64,000 nt of DNA, taken from Lewinellaceae bacterium. GTDB taxonomy: Bacteria; Bacteroidota; Bacteroidia; Chitinophagales; Saprospiraceae. Below the pieces are notes generated by a model. The model ran no database searches, was not told where the DNA came from, and saw only the letters and a program-made list of their open reading frames with translations. Location of the stretch: assembly GCA_020636325.1 (NCBI GenBank), contig JACJYC010000007.1:124001-188000 (forward strand), read 5' to 3'. Below, one piece after another: positions 1 to 9,428 of this stretch; positions within the stretch are counted from its first letter, which is position 1, and each line of letters begins with the position of its first letter. The position numbers and the translations under genes are program-made.

Positions 1-389
1 AAGGCCAGCGCAGCATGACCGGACGGAAATGAATTCCCGCTTGCCTCAAGCACCGGATCCAGATCGTTGTATTGCAGGTAGGGCCGGGGCCGGTCCGTGA
101 TCTTTTTCAATGCCACTGTGAGGCCGATTGCGGCCGCCGAGGCGCCGAACGTTTCGATCCCTTCCTGCCACAGGTCCCGGTTGCCTCTTTGCAGGCCGAT
201 GCCGATCTGGGTAAATGGTATGGCTGCGGTCACGCCGCCCACGCTTCGGGTGACGGCCAGAAATTCCTTGTCAAGGCCTTTCGGGCGATTCACGTTGAGG
301 GACTGCATCAGGCGGTAGTCCAGGTTTTGCGCACTGACAACAATGGCCGCCAGCCAAATGCATGCAGTGCAGAGAACATGATTCCTCAT
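1..389 (-). CDS. PAP2 superfamily phosphatase (partial, runs off window)
   Basis: The start codon is at 389-387 and the reading frame stays open to the window edge, so only about 129 N-terminal residues are visible. A signal peptide (CTACIWLAAIVVSAQ) is followed by the PAP2 signature: a KKITDRPRPY segment (KX6RP-type motif) and then FPSGHAA with the catalytic-site His. Family members dephosphorylate lipid pyrophosphates or phosphatidates at the membrane or in the periplasm. It starts 5 bases after the RND permease stop, so it is probably the last gene of the export operon. The third PAP2 motif (SRxxxxxHxxxD) would lie outside the window. Family is clear; substrate is unknown. Confidence 0.85.
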   Translation of the reverse strand, partial: MRNHVLCTACIWLAAIVVSAQNLDYRLMQSLNVNRPKGLDKEFLAVTRSVGGVTAAIPFTQIGIGLQRGNRDLWQEGIETFGASAAAIGLTVALKKITDRPRPYLQYNDLDPVLEASGNSFPSGHAALA

Positions 390-393
390 TTAA

Positions 394-3300
394 CTATTCT
401 ATTGTTTCAGAAGCAATTCCGGTTCCGTCCGAATCAATGGACAGCGCTTTCCTGTGAAAAACAAGCCTTAGCATCGTCGGTAAAACAATCAACAACAGCG
501 GCAAGGCCAATATCAGGCCCCCGATCACGGCAACCGCCAGCGGCTGGTGCATCTGGGCGCCTGTACCGATACCCAGCGCAAGGGGCAAAAGCGCGATTAT
601 TGCGCTGGCAGCGGTCATCAGTTTGGGGCGCAGACGAGCGGCAATAGCATACCCCAATGCCTGGTCAACCGTATGCGTGCTGTGCGCCACCTGAAACTGC
701 TGAAAGGTAAAAATAGCGTTTTCGGCAATAATCCCCACGATCATGATTATTCCGGTATAGGAACCCACGTTCAGCGGCGTACCGGTCATTAAAAGTGCCA
801 GGTAGCACCCTGCCATACCAAGGACGGATACAAAAATGATGACCAGCGCAACGCGTAAATCCCTGAAAAGGACCAACAGCACCGCAAAGACCAGCAGCGT
901 TGCCAGTATCAGCACGGCCAGCAGTTCCCGGAAGCTTTGTTGTTGCTCTGCAAAAGAACCGCCGTATTCGATGCGATATCCCTGGGGCAGTGCAATCTTG
1001 CTTTGCACGCTGTTTTGGATGTCTTTCATTACGCTTCCCAGATCCCGGTTGTCGAGCCGGGCGGTGACCGCCGTAAGGGTCTGCAGGTTTTCCCGTTCGA
1101 CTTCCGGAACCCCGCTTTCAACCTTAATGCGGGTGAGCAGATGGAGCGGGGCAAGGCTGCCGTCCGGCAGAAAAATACGGGCATTTTTAATATCATCCAA
1201 TGATTGGTTCAGGTATCCCGGATAGCGCATCCTGACATCGAGGAGTTGCTCCTGTTCTTTCAATTTTCCCACGATCACGCCCTGTGTGTGCGTGGCCAGC
1301 TGAAATTGCAGGTCTGCAGGCGTCATCCCGAACCGGTATAAGCCGGCCTCATCCGGCAGATAACTGATCTTCGGCCCGGCAACCACAATGCCGTCGAAGA
1401 CATCCGCCGTACCGGGGGTTTTTTCCAGAATGGCAGCTACCTCACCGGCTATTGAACGGACTTTCTCCGGGTCATTGCCGAAGACTTTCACCTCGATCGG
1501 TTGCACCGAACTCATCAGATCGCCGAGCATATCCCCGATAACCTGTCCGAAATCCACCGTCAACACCGGCAAATTGTATTCAACCTCCTGCCGGATTTCA
1601 GAGATCACCTCTTCCGTGGTATTTTTGCGTTTTTTCTTCAGGCTGATCAGGTAATCACCGCGATTCGGTTCGGTGATAAAAAACCCCATCTGCGTGCCGG
1701 TCCGCCGGTTATAGGATGCCACATCCGGATTTGCAGCCACGATGGCATCAACCTGCTCCAGCATCCTGTTGGTCTCCTCGATGGAGGTTCCCGGGGGAGA
1801 GTTATAATCCAGCACGATGGTGCCTTCATCCATTTCCGGCAAAAACCCGGTTTGCAATTTTTGCGGCACACTGGAAATAACGAAGATCAGCAAGGCGGCA
1901 AAAACCAGACTGATCCACGGATGCTTGATGAAAAAACTGACCCAGCGGCGCTCCCGGACAGGATGAACATCTTCCTGCTGCCTTCTTTTCCTGGGCGAAA
2001 ATACCTGATAAATAAACGGGAGGCCAAGTGAAACCGACAGGAAGGAGCAGATCAAGGCCCATATCATAGTATTGGCCAGCACTTTGAAATAGGCCCCTGC
2101 GACACCGGTCATCAGAGAAAAAGGGATAAAAATGACCAATGTACTCAGTGTGGAGCCCACCAGCACTGGAAAAAGCAATTTCATGCCCTTCATTACAGCT
2201 TGCAGGGTCGAAATTTCAGGATGCTCCTCTTTTATCCGATGGAATTGTTCTACCACAACAATGGCATCGTCGATCATCAACCCGACAGCCGCAGCAATGG
2301 CCCCCAGGGTCATGATATTCACGGTATAGCCGATAATGTAGAGCGCAATAACCGTCAGGCCCAGGGTGAGCGGAATGGCCATGAGAACCGTCAGGCTGGC
2401 CTGGAAGGACCGCAGGAACAAAATGGTCATGAAAATGGCCAACCCCAATCCAAGCAGGAGCGCATCCTGTACACTCTTCACGCTGTCCTTTACAAAATCG
2501 GATTGCCGGTAGATCGGCTTCAACTCAACCCCTCCAGGCAAAATGCGCTGCAATTCCGGGAGTTTGGCCTCAATATTGGCTGCAAGGCCCATCAGGTCGC
2601 CCTCAGGTTGCTTCAGGATATTCACCAGAACGCCTTCACGCCCGTTGGCATTGATCTTAATGTACTCCACCTTCTCGGCGATGCGCAAGTCGGCGACATC
2701 TTCCAAAGTCACCGTCCGCGTTCCATCATTTCGCAGGACGACGCGGCGCAAGTCGTCGAGTTCATCCAGGCCGGCATCGGTCAGGGTGAGATAGAGCCGC
2801 CGGTAGTCGTTCAGATAACCATTGGAAGCGATGAAACCTGTTTTGCCGACGGCATCCGATATCATCTGCGGCGTAATGCCGAGCTCCGCCATTTGGTCTT
2901 CCTTCAACTCAATATGGTATTCTTTCTCTTTTCCGCCCTGTACCTGCACGCCGCCGACACCTTGTATCTGGGCAAAAAACGGCTTGACGGTAAGCAAGGC
3001 CAGTTTCTTCAGTTCGATGAGGCTCCGACCCTTGCCCTCCAGGGAATATCCGAAAACAGGAAGAATTGCAGGATTCATCCGGGCTACCGTGATCCGGACG
3101 GACGGCGGCAGGCTGTTGCTGATCTCCGAGATCTTGCTTTCCATCAATTGCTGCGTCCGGTAGATATCCGCCTTCCAGTCCAGCAGTACGTTGAGTTCGG
3201 TACTGCCCCGGCTGGTCGTACTCCGGATATTGAGGGTGCCCGGAACCTCCCGAACGGCTTCTTCCAGCGGTTTGGTGACGGCGATCATCATCATGTCAAC

Positions 3301-3459
3301 AGGCTGTTCTCCGTTGTCCGCAATGATCTTCAGCTTTGGAAAGGTAATTTCCGGAAACAGCGAAATTTGCAGCCGCCGGAAACAAAATCCGGCTCCAAGC
3401 AGGACGACAAGGATAAAAAACAGCGTAGGCGATTTGTAATCCCTGAAAAAGGTTTTCAT
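394..3459 (-). CDS. RND-family efflux transporter permease (AcrB/CzcA-like)
   Basis: A 1021-residue inner-membrane proton-driven pump, the usual length for the family. TM1 lies near residues 12-30, followed by the periplasmic porter loop (FPEITFPKLKI), a TM2-6 block with VGLMIDDAIVVVEQ in TM4 (Asp-Asp proton-relay motif of hydrophobe-type RND pumps), a second large loop, and a TM8-12 block (GIIMIVGIIAENAIFTF). The Asp pair argues against a classical CzcA/CusA metal pump, but substrate cannot be read from sequence. The start overlaps the adaptor stop by 4 bases (ATGA), which indicates translational coupling in a TolC-HlyD-RND tripartite operon. Confidence 0.93.
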   Translation of the reverse strand: MKTFFRDYKSPTLFFILVVLLGAGFCFRRLQISLFPEITFPKLKIIADNGEQPVDMMMIAVTKPLEEAVREVPGTLNIRSTTSRGSTELNVLLDWKADIYRTQQLMESKISEISNSLPPSVRITVARMNPAILPVFGYSLEGKGRSLIELKKLALLTVKPFFAQIQGVGGVQVQGGKEKEYHIELKEDQMAELGITPQMISDAVGKTGFIASNGYLNDYRRLYLTLTDAGLDELDDLRRVVLRNDGTRTVTLEDVADLRIAEKVEYIKINANGREGVLVNILKQPEGDLMGLAANIEAKLPELQRILPGGVELKPIYRQSDFVKDSVKSVQDALLLGLGLAIFMTILFLRSFQASLTVLMAIPLTLGLTVIALYIIGYTVNIMTLGAIAAAVGLMIDDAIVVVEQFHRIKEEHPEISTLQAVMKGMKLLFPVLVGSTLSTLVIFIPFSLMTGVAGAYFKVLANTMIWALICSFLSVSLGLPFIYQVFSPRKRRQQEDVHPVRERRWVSFFIKHPWISLVFAALLIFVISSVPQKLQTGFLPEMDEGTIVLDYNSPPGTSIEETNRMLEQVDAIVAANPDVASYNRRTGTQMGFFITEPNRGDYLISLKKKRKNTTEEVISEIRQEVEYNLPVLTVDFGQVIGDMLGDLMSSVQPIEVKVFGNDPEKVRSIAGEVAAILEKTPGTADVFDGIVVAGPKISYLPDEAGLYRFGMTPADLQFQLATHTQGVIVGKLKEQEQLLDVRMRYPGYLNQSLDDIKNARIFLPDGSLAPLHLLTRIKVESGVPEVERENLQTLTAVTARLDNRDLGSVMKDIQNSVQSKIALPQGYRIEYGGSFAEQQQSFRELLAVLILATLLVFAVLLVLFRDLRVALVIIFVSVLGMAGCYLALLMTGTPLNVGSYTGIIMIVGIIAENAIFTFQQFQVAHSTHTVDQALGYAIAARLRPKLMTAASAIIALLPLALGIGTGAQMHQPLAVAVIGGLILALPLLLIVLPTMLRLVFHRKALSIDSDGTGIASETIE

Positions 3460-4400
3460 TCCTTGCGCGGCTTTATTTTAACCAATGCGGTATCTCCCAG
3501 CCCGTAGTTGCCTTCGAAAAGGATGCGATCGCCGGGTGAAAATGCAGGCGTTTGAATTTGCACGGATTCACCGGTGGTCAAACCAAGGGTTACCGGAATT
3601 TTTACGGCCGTACTGTCATTGATGAGCTGCATGACCCAAAACTCATCCATGGTCTCATTGGCCAGGACGGCGGCCCGGGGTAAAACGGCGGCCCGTTTTG
3701 CGCCTTCCGTCGGAATGACGATCATCACATTCAAGCCTTCCGGAAGGGCTACGGGTTTCATCGGCTTCACCAGGTAGGTTTGCGTTTGAGAGGTAATGAC
3801 CGCCGTGCTTAGGTTTTCTGCGATGCGGGCAGGGATCTGTGTTCCATCGGGTAATTCTACCATACATCCGGTCCCGTTCGCCACATAGCGGTTGAATTCG
3901 TAAGGGACGCTCAACCGGAAGCCGATCTTATCGCTGCGGGCGATGGTGCAAAGGGTCGAGCCCTCGCTTACAAAATCGCCCTGACGCTGTTCGAGGGTCA
4001 GCAATACCCCGCTTGCCGGCGCTTTCACATTCAATATGCCCATCCCGGCAAGGTCGGTTTTTTTCAATTCCTCATCGGCGTTGATTGCGCGGTGCTCCTT
4101 GGTTTCAAGGGTGTACAGCAATTGCCCGGCACTTACGGTTTCACCGATCTCATGCGGCGAGCGGAGGATATAGCCGGTGATGGGCGCCGCCAGCCGGTTG
4201 CTTTCCGGATAAAAGACAGTAGCCGGAAAGCGCTCTTCCATGCGGATATCGGTCAGGGCGATCGAAATCGTATCCACCTGTGTTTTGGGCACGGGAGGTA
4301 CGGTTTCCGGATCAACACCGGAAGAATTTCCGCAGGCATAAAACAGGACCAGACCGGCTAATAACCCGGAAAAGGCCAATGGATAACTCAGTTTCTTCAT
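3456..4400 (-). CDS. RND efflux periplasmic adaptor (HlyD/MFP family lipoprotein)
   Basis: About 314 residues. It begins with a lipoprotein-type leader ending in FYACGNSS, so it is probably anchored to the inner membrane. A biotinyl-lipoyl-like half motif (PITGYILRSPHEIGETVSAG) and its partner (ILNVKAPASGVLLTLEQ) flank a very short hairpin, and beta-barrel and membrane-proximal regions follow. It bridges the RND pump to the TolC channel. The MKKLSYPL start at 4400 is preferred over an in-frame ATG at 4415, which would overlap tolC and add MELVR before the signal. The short hairpin and 314-residue length make it a compact member of the family. Confidence 0.88.
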   Translation of the reverse strand: MKKLSYPLAFSGLLAGLVLFYACGNSSGVDPETVPPVPKTQVDTISIALTDIRMEERFPATVFYPESNRLAAPITGYILRSPHEIGETVSAGQLLYTLETKEHRAINADEELKKTDLAGMGILNVKAPASGVLLTLEQRQGDFVSEGSTLCTIARSDKIGFRLSVPYEFNRYVANGTGCMVELPDGTQIPARIAENLSTAVITSQTQTYLVKPMKPVALPEGLNVMIVIPTEGAKRAAVLPRAAVLANETMDEFWVMQLINDSTAVKIPVTLGLTTGESVQIQTPAFSPGDRILFEGNYGLGDTALVKIKPRKE

Positions 4401-4402
4401 CC

Positions 4403-5641
4403 TCACCAATTCCAATAATTGTATTCATTAATCAGCAAAAGCCTGGACGTATTCAACGTGGTGAAGTCTCCCCGCAGCGATGCATACGATTTAAAGGTAT
4501 TCATATAATCGTTGACGGACAACTCTCCCCGGGCGATGCGTTCGCGGTAGAACTTCAACAGGGTTTCATAATCGGAGACCTGCTGTCGGGCAGCCTGGAT
4601 TTTCGAATCCAGCAGATCGATCTGCTGCCGTGCAAGGAGGCGATGTTGTTGCACCTGATTGGCCTGAAAATTGCGGTTCACCCGGTTTGTTTCCTGGTTC
4701 AACCGGGTCTGCTGGCGGGTCAGGTCCCGCTGGTGACCGTCAAAAAGGGTCACCGAAAAATTGAGCCCTGCACTGAATCCGAATTTTTTGAAAATGGTCT
4801 TGAACATGATGGCATTCAGCCCCGTGTTGGCAAAAGCAGTCAATTGTGGCCGGTATTTCAATTCGGAGATTTCCTGGTTGCCGGCAGCCAGAAGGCTATC
4901 GAGCCGGTATATCTCCAAAAAATTGGACAGGTCGGCCGTATCCGCCTTCAGGTCGATCCGGGGCGCCTGCAATTCCACGTATGAGGTATCCGTCAGGCCG
5001 CAAAGCAGGTTCAGGTTTGCCAGTCCCAGCCGATAGGCGACCTGGAGATCCCGGAGTGCGAGCTGCTGGTTTTCCTTTTCAATCGTAAAAAACAGGACAT
5101 CGGATTGCGACAGGATCGCATTTTCCGCAAATACCCGTACCAGTTTTTCCTGTTCCGAAAGAAAATCCAGCAATTGGCGGGTAGTCGTTATCCGTTGCAG
5201 ATTTTGCCAGGTCAGGATGAATTGTTCCGTGACCTGCCGGGCCAGGTCATGTTGGGAAAGGGCGGTTTGCCGGCGATAAATCTGCTGATTCACCAGGCTG
5301 CTTTTCTCGTAAGCACCAACCTGCTGGCGAGTGAACAAGGGCAGGGCTGCGTTCAACTGCGTCGAATAAAGCGCACCATTCGTGACGGCATTTTCATAGC
5401 CCACCCCCTTAATGACCGGAGCATACAGCAGATTGCCGGTCGCGCTGATCTCCGGCATCCGGTAGGCGGCCTTTGCCTTATCAGACTCCAATCCGGCAAT
5501 CGCAGCAAGATTCCTGTTTTCCTGCACCGCCGGGTTATTTTCCCTGGCAGCGTTGAGAAAGTACTGAAGGGTTTGGGCCTTCATGCTTTCGCCTGTCAGC
5601 AATAACAGAAAGAACAGGATAGCGCAAAAAGCCCGGTGCAT
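4403..5641 (-). CDS. TolC family outer membrane efflux protein
   Basis: About 412 residues with a signal peptide ending MKAQ and the two-fold repeated, Gln/Asn/Leu-rich long-helix pattern of outer membrane factors (for example ARENNPAVQENRNLAAIAGL near the N-terminus and LNQETNRVNRNFQANQVQQ in the second half). It would supply the outer membrane exit duct for the pump encoded next. The stop lies 2 bases before the adaptor start, so the three genes form one operon. Slightly shorter than E. coli TolC but normal for Bacteroidota relatives. Confidence 0.9.
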   Translation of the reverse strand: MHRAFCAILFFLLLLTGESMKAQTLQYFLNAARENNPAVQENRNLAAIAGLESDKAKAAYRMPEISATGNLLYAPVIKGVGYENAVTNGALYSTQLNAALPLFTRQQVGAYEKSSLVNQQIYRRQTALSQHDLARQVTEQFILTWQNLQRITTTRQLLDFLSEQEKLVRVFAENAILSQSDVLFFTIEKENQQLALRDLQVAYRLGLANLNLLCGLTDTSYVELQAPRIDLKADTADLSNFLEIYRLDSLLAAGNQEISELKYRPQLTAFANTGLNAIMFKTIFKKFGFSAGLNFSVTLFDGHQRDLTRQQTRLNQETNRVNRNFQANQVQQHRLLARQQIDLLDSKIQAARQQVSDYETLLKFYRERIARGELSVNDYMNTFKSYASLRGDFTTLNTSRLLLINEYNYWNW

Positions 5642-5668
5642 ATAGTTTAGGATTTTGCAATTAAGCGT

Positions 5669-6124
5669 TTAGTCCTCGTCGTCCTCCGATTCGGTCTTTT
5701 GTTTGATGAGGGTCCCGTCGTCCTTGAACAGGGCTTCGATCGTCGTCTCGCCCTTCTCCACTTCCACTTCGTAGGCCTCCGCCATTTCCGGCGTTTCAAC
5801 CCTGGCAACTTCCTCCACCTTGTATCCGGCGAATTGAGCGGCTATTGCATCCCGAACGGCCTGGGGCAAACCGGACTTTTTAATCTCCGTTTCCGTTTCC
5901 AGCCAGGCGCCGGACCCATCGAAATTGGCGGACATTTCCTTGCCGTTCATTTTGAACCCGGCTTCCCATTCGTTATCGCCTTCCTGATCCCACTTTACCT
6001 TTTGGACGGTGGGAAACTTGGCTTTGAATGCGCTTTTCACAGCTTCAGGCGCCGGTGTTTTTTGTGCGCAGGAGGTGGAAATTATCCCCAGGCAAAAAAC
6101 AGCGACCAACGTAATATACTTCAT
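5669..6124 (-). CDS. PepSY-like (DUF2874) lipoprotein
   Basis: About 151 residues: lipoprotein signal (CLGIISTSCAQK), then two PepSY-like units. The first is AFKAKFPTVQKVKWDQEGDN with WEAGFKMNGKEMSANFDGSG; the second is LPQAVRDAIAAQFAGYKVEE followed by YEVEVEKGE and a KDDGTLI strand. The C-terminus is acidic (ESEDDED). PepSY-like proteins of Bacteroidota sit in the periplasm and often accompany envelope-stress or two-component loci; their biochemistry is unsettled. It precedes tolC on the same strand by 27 bases and may lead the export operon. An alternative start at 6142 adds MRKSKV. Confidence 0.82.
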   Translation of the reverse strand: MKYITLVAVFCLGIISTSCAQKTPAPEAVKSAFKAKFPTVQKVKWDQEGDNEWEAGFKMNGKEMSANFDGSGAWLETETEIKKSGLPQAVRDAIAAQFAGYKVEEVARVETPEMAEAYEVEVEKGETTIEALFKDDGTLIKQKTESEDDED

Positions 6125-6239
6125 GACTTTTGATTTTCGCATTAATGATCGATTTTATAATTGCAATTTGGAGGCCGAATCTGGAATGAATTTGGAGAAT
6201 GCACATTTACAGGTCCAAATTCAATTCAGATTCTTCAAA

Positions 6240-6247
6240 TATCTTTG
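6240..6247 (+). promoter_or_regulatory. Putative Bacteroidota -7 element (TATCTTTG)
   Basis: TATCTTTG fits the TAnnTTTG -7 consensus of the Bacteroidota primary sigma factor and lies 20 bases before the TonB-type receptor ATG at 6268. No convincing TTTG -33 box was found at the usual distance. Confidence 0.4.
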
Positions 6248-6267
6248 CTTTTAAAAACCGGTTTATA

Positions 6268-8688
6268 ATGCGATTATACCTGTTGACTGCAACCTTGTTT
6301 TTCTTTAAAGCGACGACATCCATTGCTCAATCCAACGCCACCGTCTCCGGGCATGTAACGGATGCGACGACCCACGACCCGTTGCCATATGCCACCGTGG
6401 TTTTAAATACCGAAACGGACGGCCGGATGGTGTCGGGCACCCTCACGGATGAAACGGGCCGGTTCACATTCGAAGGCATTGAAAAAGGGAATTACCGGAT
6501 CGAGATCTCTTTTATCGGTTATGTAACCAATAGCCTGCCGCTGCTGGTCGGCGAAAAAAACTACATCTTCGATCTGGGCAAGATCCGGCTGGAACCGGAA
6601 TCCACCCAACTCGACGAAGTGGTCATCGAAGCTAAAAGGGCCGTGGTAGCTTCCGGATTGGATAAAAAATCATTTGATCTTGAGGACATCATAGCCCAGG
6701 GCGGAAGCTCGGTCCTGGATGCGATGAAAGCCCTTCCCGGCATCAGCATTGACCAGGAAGGAAAAGTGGAACTGCGGGGCAGCGATAAGGTCGCCATCCT
6801 CATCGACGGCAAACAGTCGAGCCTCACGGGTTTCGGCAACCAGAAGGGGCTGGCCAATATCCCCGCTGCCAATATCGAACGGATCGAGATCATCAATAAC
6901 CCATCAGCTAAATACGACGCTTCCGGAATGGCGGGCATCATCAATATTGTCTATAAAAAAGAAAACCGAACGGGTTGGAACGGCGATATCGGCTTGCGGC
7001 TGGCCATGGGTCAATTTTCCAAACGCAAATCCGACCTGACGACCGACCTGGGGAGCTATTCCCTCAATCCGAAGGTCATCCCGAGCGTCAACCTCAACTA
7101 CCGGTCGTCCAGGGTGCATGCCTTCCTGCAAGGGGAGGCGCTGCGGCAAAAGCGGCTTCCCAACAATGAATTCAATACCCGGCTATATGACGACGGCCGG
7201 CTCATTGCCTCCCAGGTGCCCGAAAACCGGAAGCAGACCCAATTCATCATCAAAGGCGGTATGGATTGGGCCCTCAACGAACACAACACCCTTTCCGTCA
7301 GCGGTATCTTCGACCGCGAACGACATATCGACACGGCGCAAGTGGCTTACGTGGACCTGCTGGCCGACCAGCGCAACCGCTACTGGCACTGGCGGGAAGA
7401 GGAAATCACCGGATATATGAATTACCGGGCCGAATATCGCCACGCCTTCGATGGGCCGGGCCATGAGCTCAAATTCAGCGCCCAATATACCCGCGGCTGG
7501 GAGGATGAGGAATACCGGCTCAACGACAGCTCTGCCGTCCGCCAGTCGTTTGATACCACCCACCTGATCGCCATCGAACACACGACGACCTTCCTGGCGG
7601 ATTATGTCAAACCCCTCCGCAGCGGGCGGCTGGAAGGCGGCGCCAAGGTGCAGATCCGCCGGATCCCGGTCACGTATACCATCGGACAGGGCAGCCAGTC
7701 CGTTATTTACCCCGGATTGGGCGACTGGTCCAGGTGGGGCGAGGACATCTACGCGGGGTACCTGAATTACGTGTGGGAGAAAAAACGATTCGACGTAGAA
7801 GCGGGTTTGCGCCTGGAGAAAACGGATGTCTTCTACAACCTTTCTCCAGAGAATATCTACTACAACCAAAACGACGCCTACGATTATTTCAAATTGTACC
7901 CCAATATCCGGTTTTCATTTAAGATCAACGATCGCAACAGCCTGTCCGCTTTTTTCAATCGCCGTGTCGACCGGCCGGGCGAACCGGAACTGCGCATTTT
8001 CGCCAAATACGACGACCCGGAATTGCTGAAGGTCGGCAACCCCTACCTGCGCCCGCAATTCACCAGAACCCTTGAACTGGCCTATAAAAATGTGTGGGAG
8101 AGCGGCTCGGCCTTTTTCTCCGTTTACCGCCGCGACATCGAATCGCCGTTTACCCGGGTTTATGATATCGACAAAACGGATAACAACTACGATATCGTTA
8201 ACCGGATCTACCAGAACGTAGGCAGCGCTTCAAATACCGGTGTGGAACTGTTGTTTTCCCAAAACCTCGCCGCTTTCTGGAAGTTCAACGGCAGTTTCAA
8301 CTGGTACGTCAACGCCATAGATGCCTATACAGGTACCTTGCTTTTCCCGACTGTCCGACCTTTCAGTATTCCCCAATCGGAAGACAATACCTGGAATCTG
8401 AAGTTGAATACCCTGCTGACGCTGCCCCGGAAAACCCAATTGCAGGCGAGTTTCATCTACGAAGCCCCGAAAAACATCCCGCAGGGCAGGCAATTTGCCC
8501 GTTCCTCACTGGATGTGGGCATCAAGAAATCCATTTTCAAGGATAAGGGCGAATTGACCGTTTCCGCTACCGATCTTCTGAATCGCTACGGACTGAAGCA
8601 GGAAGTCAGCAATGACGGTTTTGAGGTGATTTATGAGAATTTCTATGAAACGCAGATCGTGACGGTGGGGATAAATTATAAATTCTGA
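6268..8688 (+). CDS. TonB-dependent receptor-like outer membrane beta-barrel protein with CarboxypepD_reg domain
   Basis: About 806 residues. Signal peptide (MRLYLLTATLFFFKATTSIAQ), then a CarboxypepD_reg-like beta-sandwich (VSGHVTDATTHDPLPYATVV, about residues 25-105), a plug-like region (about 125-215; LDAMKALPGISIDQ, IEIINNPSAKYDASG) and a long barrel of the OMP_b-brl_3 kind ending in VGINYKF with the terminal aromatic. There is no SusD partner, so this is an orphan receptor-like barrel rather than a polysaccharide SusC. The ATG at 6268 is chosen because it begins a proper signal peptide and follows the promoter-like TATCTTTG; an upstream in-frame ATG at 6199 would lie before it. Divergent from the PepSY/efflux operon. 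Confidence 0.9.
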   Translation: MRLYLLTATLFFFKATTSIAQSNATVSGHVTDATTHDPLPYATVVLNTETDGRMVSGTLTDETGRFTFEGIEKGNYRIEISFIGYVTNSLPLLVGEKNYIFDLGKIRLEPESTQLDEVVIEAKRAVVASGLDKKSFDLEDIIAQGGSSVLDAMKALPGISIDQEGKVELRGSDKVAILIDGKQSSLTGFGNQKGLANIPAANIERIEIINNPSAKYDASGMAGIINIVYKKENRTGWNGDIGLRLAMGQFSKRKSDLTTDLGSYSLNPKVIPSVNLNYRSSRVHAFLQGEALRQKRLPNNEFNTRLYDDGRLIASQVPENRKQTQFIIKGGMDWALNEHNTLSVSGIFDRERHIDTAQVAYVDLLADQRNRYWHWREEEITGYMNYRAEYRHAFDGPGHELKFSAQYTRGWEDEEYRLNDSSAVRQSFDTTHLIAIEHTTTFLADYVKPLRSGRLEGGAKVQIRRIPVTYTIGQGSQSVIYPGLGDWSRWGEDIYAGYLNYVWEKKRFDVEAGLRLEKTDVFYNLSPENIYYNQNDAYDYFKLYPNIRFSFKINDRNSLSAFFNRRVDRPGEPELRIFAKYDDPELLKVGNPYLRPQFTRTLELAYKNVWESGSAFFSVYRRDIESPFTRVYDIDKTDNNYDIVNRIYQNVGSASNTGVELLFSQNLAAFWKFNGSFNWYVNAIDAYTGTLLFPTVRPFSIPQSEDNTWNLKLNTLLTLPRKTQLQASFIYEAPKNIPQGRQFARSSLDVGIKKSIFKDKGELTVSATDLLNRYGLKQEVSNDGFEVIYENFYETQIVTVGINYKF

Positions 8689-8744
8689 TCCGGTCGGAGT
8701 TACCCGTCCAATAAGAAAACCCCGGGTGAACAAATCATCCGATA

Positions 8745-9017
8745 TCAACCCTCATTAATCCAGATCGAATCGGTATCCACCTCGATTATACATTTTCCCT
8801 TTTCAAATTTAGGTGTCCCTTTTACCAGATGGCTGTTTTTAAAGTCGGCATCTTTGGATAACACAACATAATCTTCTTGGTCGGCATACTTTGCAATATC
8901 CTGGTCTTTGCTATACCAACTATCGAGTATGTCATTTACATGGATAGCCTCAATATCTCGGGATTGGAAGAAACGAACTACTTTCTTAGCGATGTGAACA
9001 TCACAAAGCACCTTCAT
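8745..9017 (-). CDS. DUF5615 PIN-like toxin-like protein
   Basis: About 90 residues, beginning MKVLCDVHI with the first acidic residue, then a variable helix pair and VVLSKDADFKNS, the second conserved acidic site of DUF5615 PIN-like domains. By family, these are predicted Mg-dependent RNases acting as toxins. The start overlaps the stop of the DUF433 gene by one base (TAATG), so the pair is translationally coupled, the usual order being antitoxin first. The short C-terminal tail (VDTDSIWINEG) has few further conserved features. Confidence 0.8.
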   Translation of the reverse strand: MKVLCDVHIAKKVVRFFQSRDIEAIHVNDILDSWYSKDQDIAKYADQEDYVVLSKDADFKNSHLVKGTPKFEKGKCIIEVDTDSIWINEG

Positions 9018-9244
9018 TATGCGGCAACTTTAATGGTCTGTCCTGATACCAGTAATTTTGCATAGGTGATTGCTGCCAGGATGTCCTCCTTTTCAAGCTC
9101 AGGATGGTCCTCCAGAATTTCTTCAATGGTCATCTCAGACCCCAGAAGATCAAGAATAACTTCGACCGGCCATCGCATGTTTCTGATACAAGGCTTGCCG
9201 TGGCAAACTTCAGGATCAATGGTTATTCTTTTAAGGAGGTCCAT
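9017..9244 (-). CDS. DUF433 family antitoxin-like protein
   Basis: About 75 residues carrying the DUF433 pattern: ITIDPEVCHGKPCIRNMR, then VEVILDLLGSEMTIEEILED and HPELEKEDILAAITYA. DUF433 proteins are HTH-like and are commonly the antitoxin encoded just upstream of a DUF5615 toxin, as here. It probably binds its own promoter and neutralises the neighbour. About 185 bases of AT-rich sequence with no recognised gene separate it from the histidine kinase stop upstream. Confidence 0.83.
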   Translation of the reverse strand: MDLLKRITIDPEVCHGKPCIRNMRWPVEVILDLLGSEMTIEEILEDHPELEKEDILAAITYAKLLVSGQTIKVAA

Positions 9245-9428
9245 AAATGAATGTGTTGTTGAAAAACAAAAGCTAATATAGGTAACATTTTGAAGGTAAG
9301 GAAAAGTTTCGGGCTTTTACAGTTTACAACTTGATTTGGCGGATTAAATTATTTCCAACTTTATTGAATGAATTGGTTAAATTATTCAATATCAAGTGTT
9401 TACTTTGTTTGTTTTGATCCTATCCGAG

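Noticed and set aside
394..3459. Metal (Cus/Czc) specificity of the RND pump
   Set aside because: TM4 has the Asp-Asp pair of hydrophobe exporters and no Met-rich or His-rich metal pathway was seen.
2200..3507. Long plus-strand open frame opposite the RND permease
   Set aside because: It is the antisense shadow of a clearly conserved gene in GC-rich sequence and has no recognisable domain.
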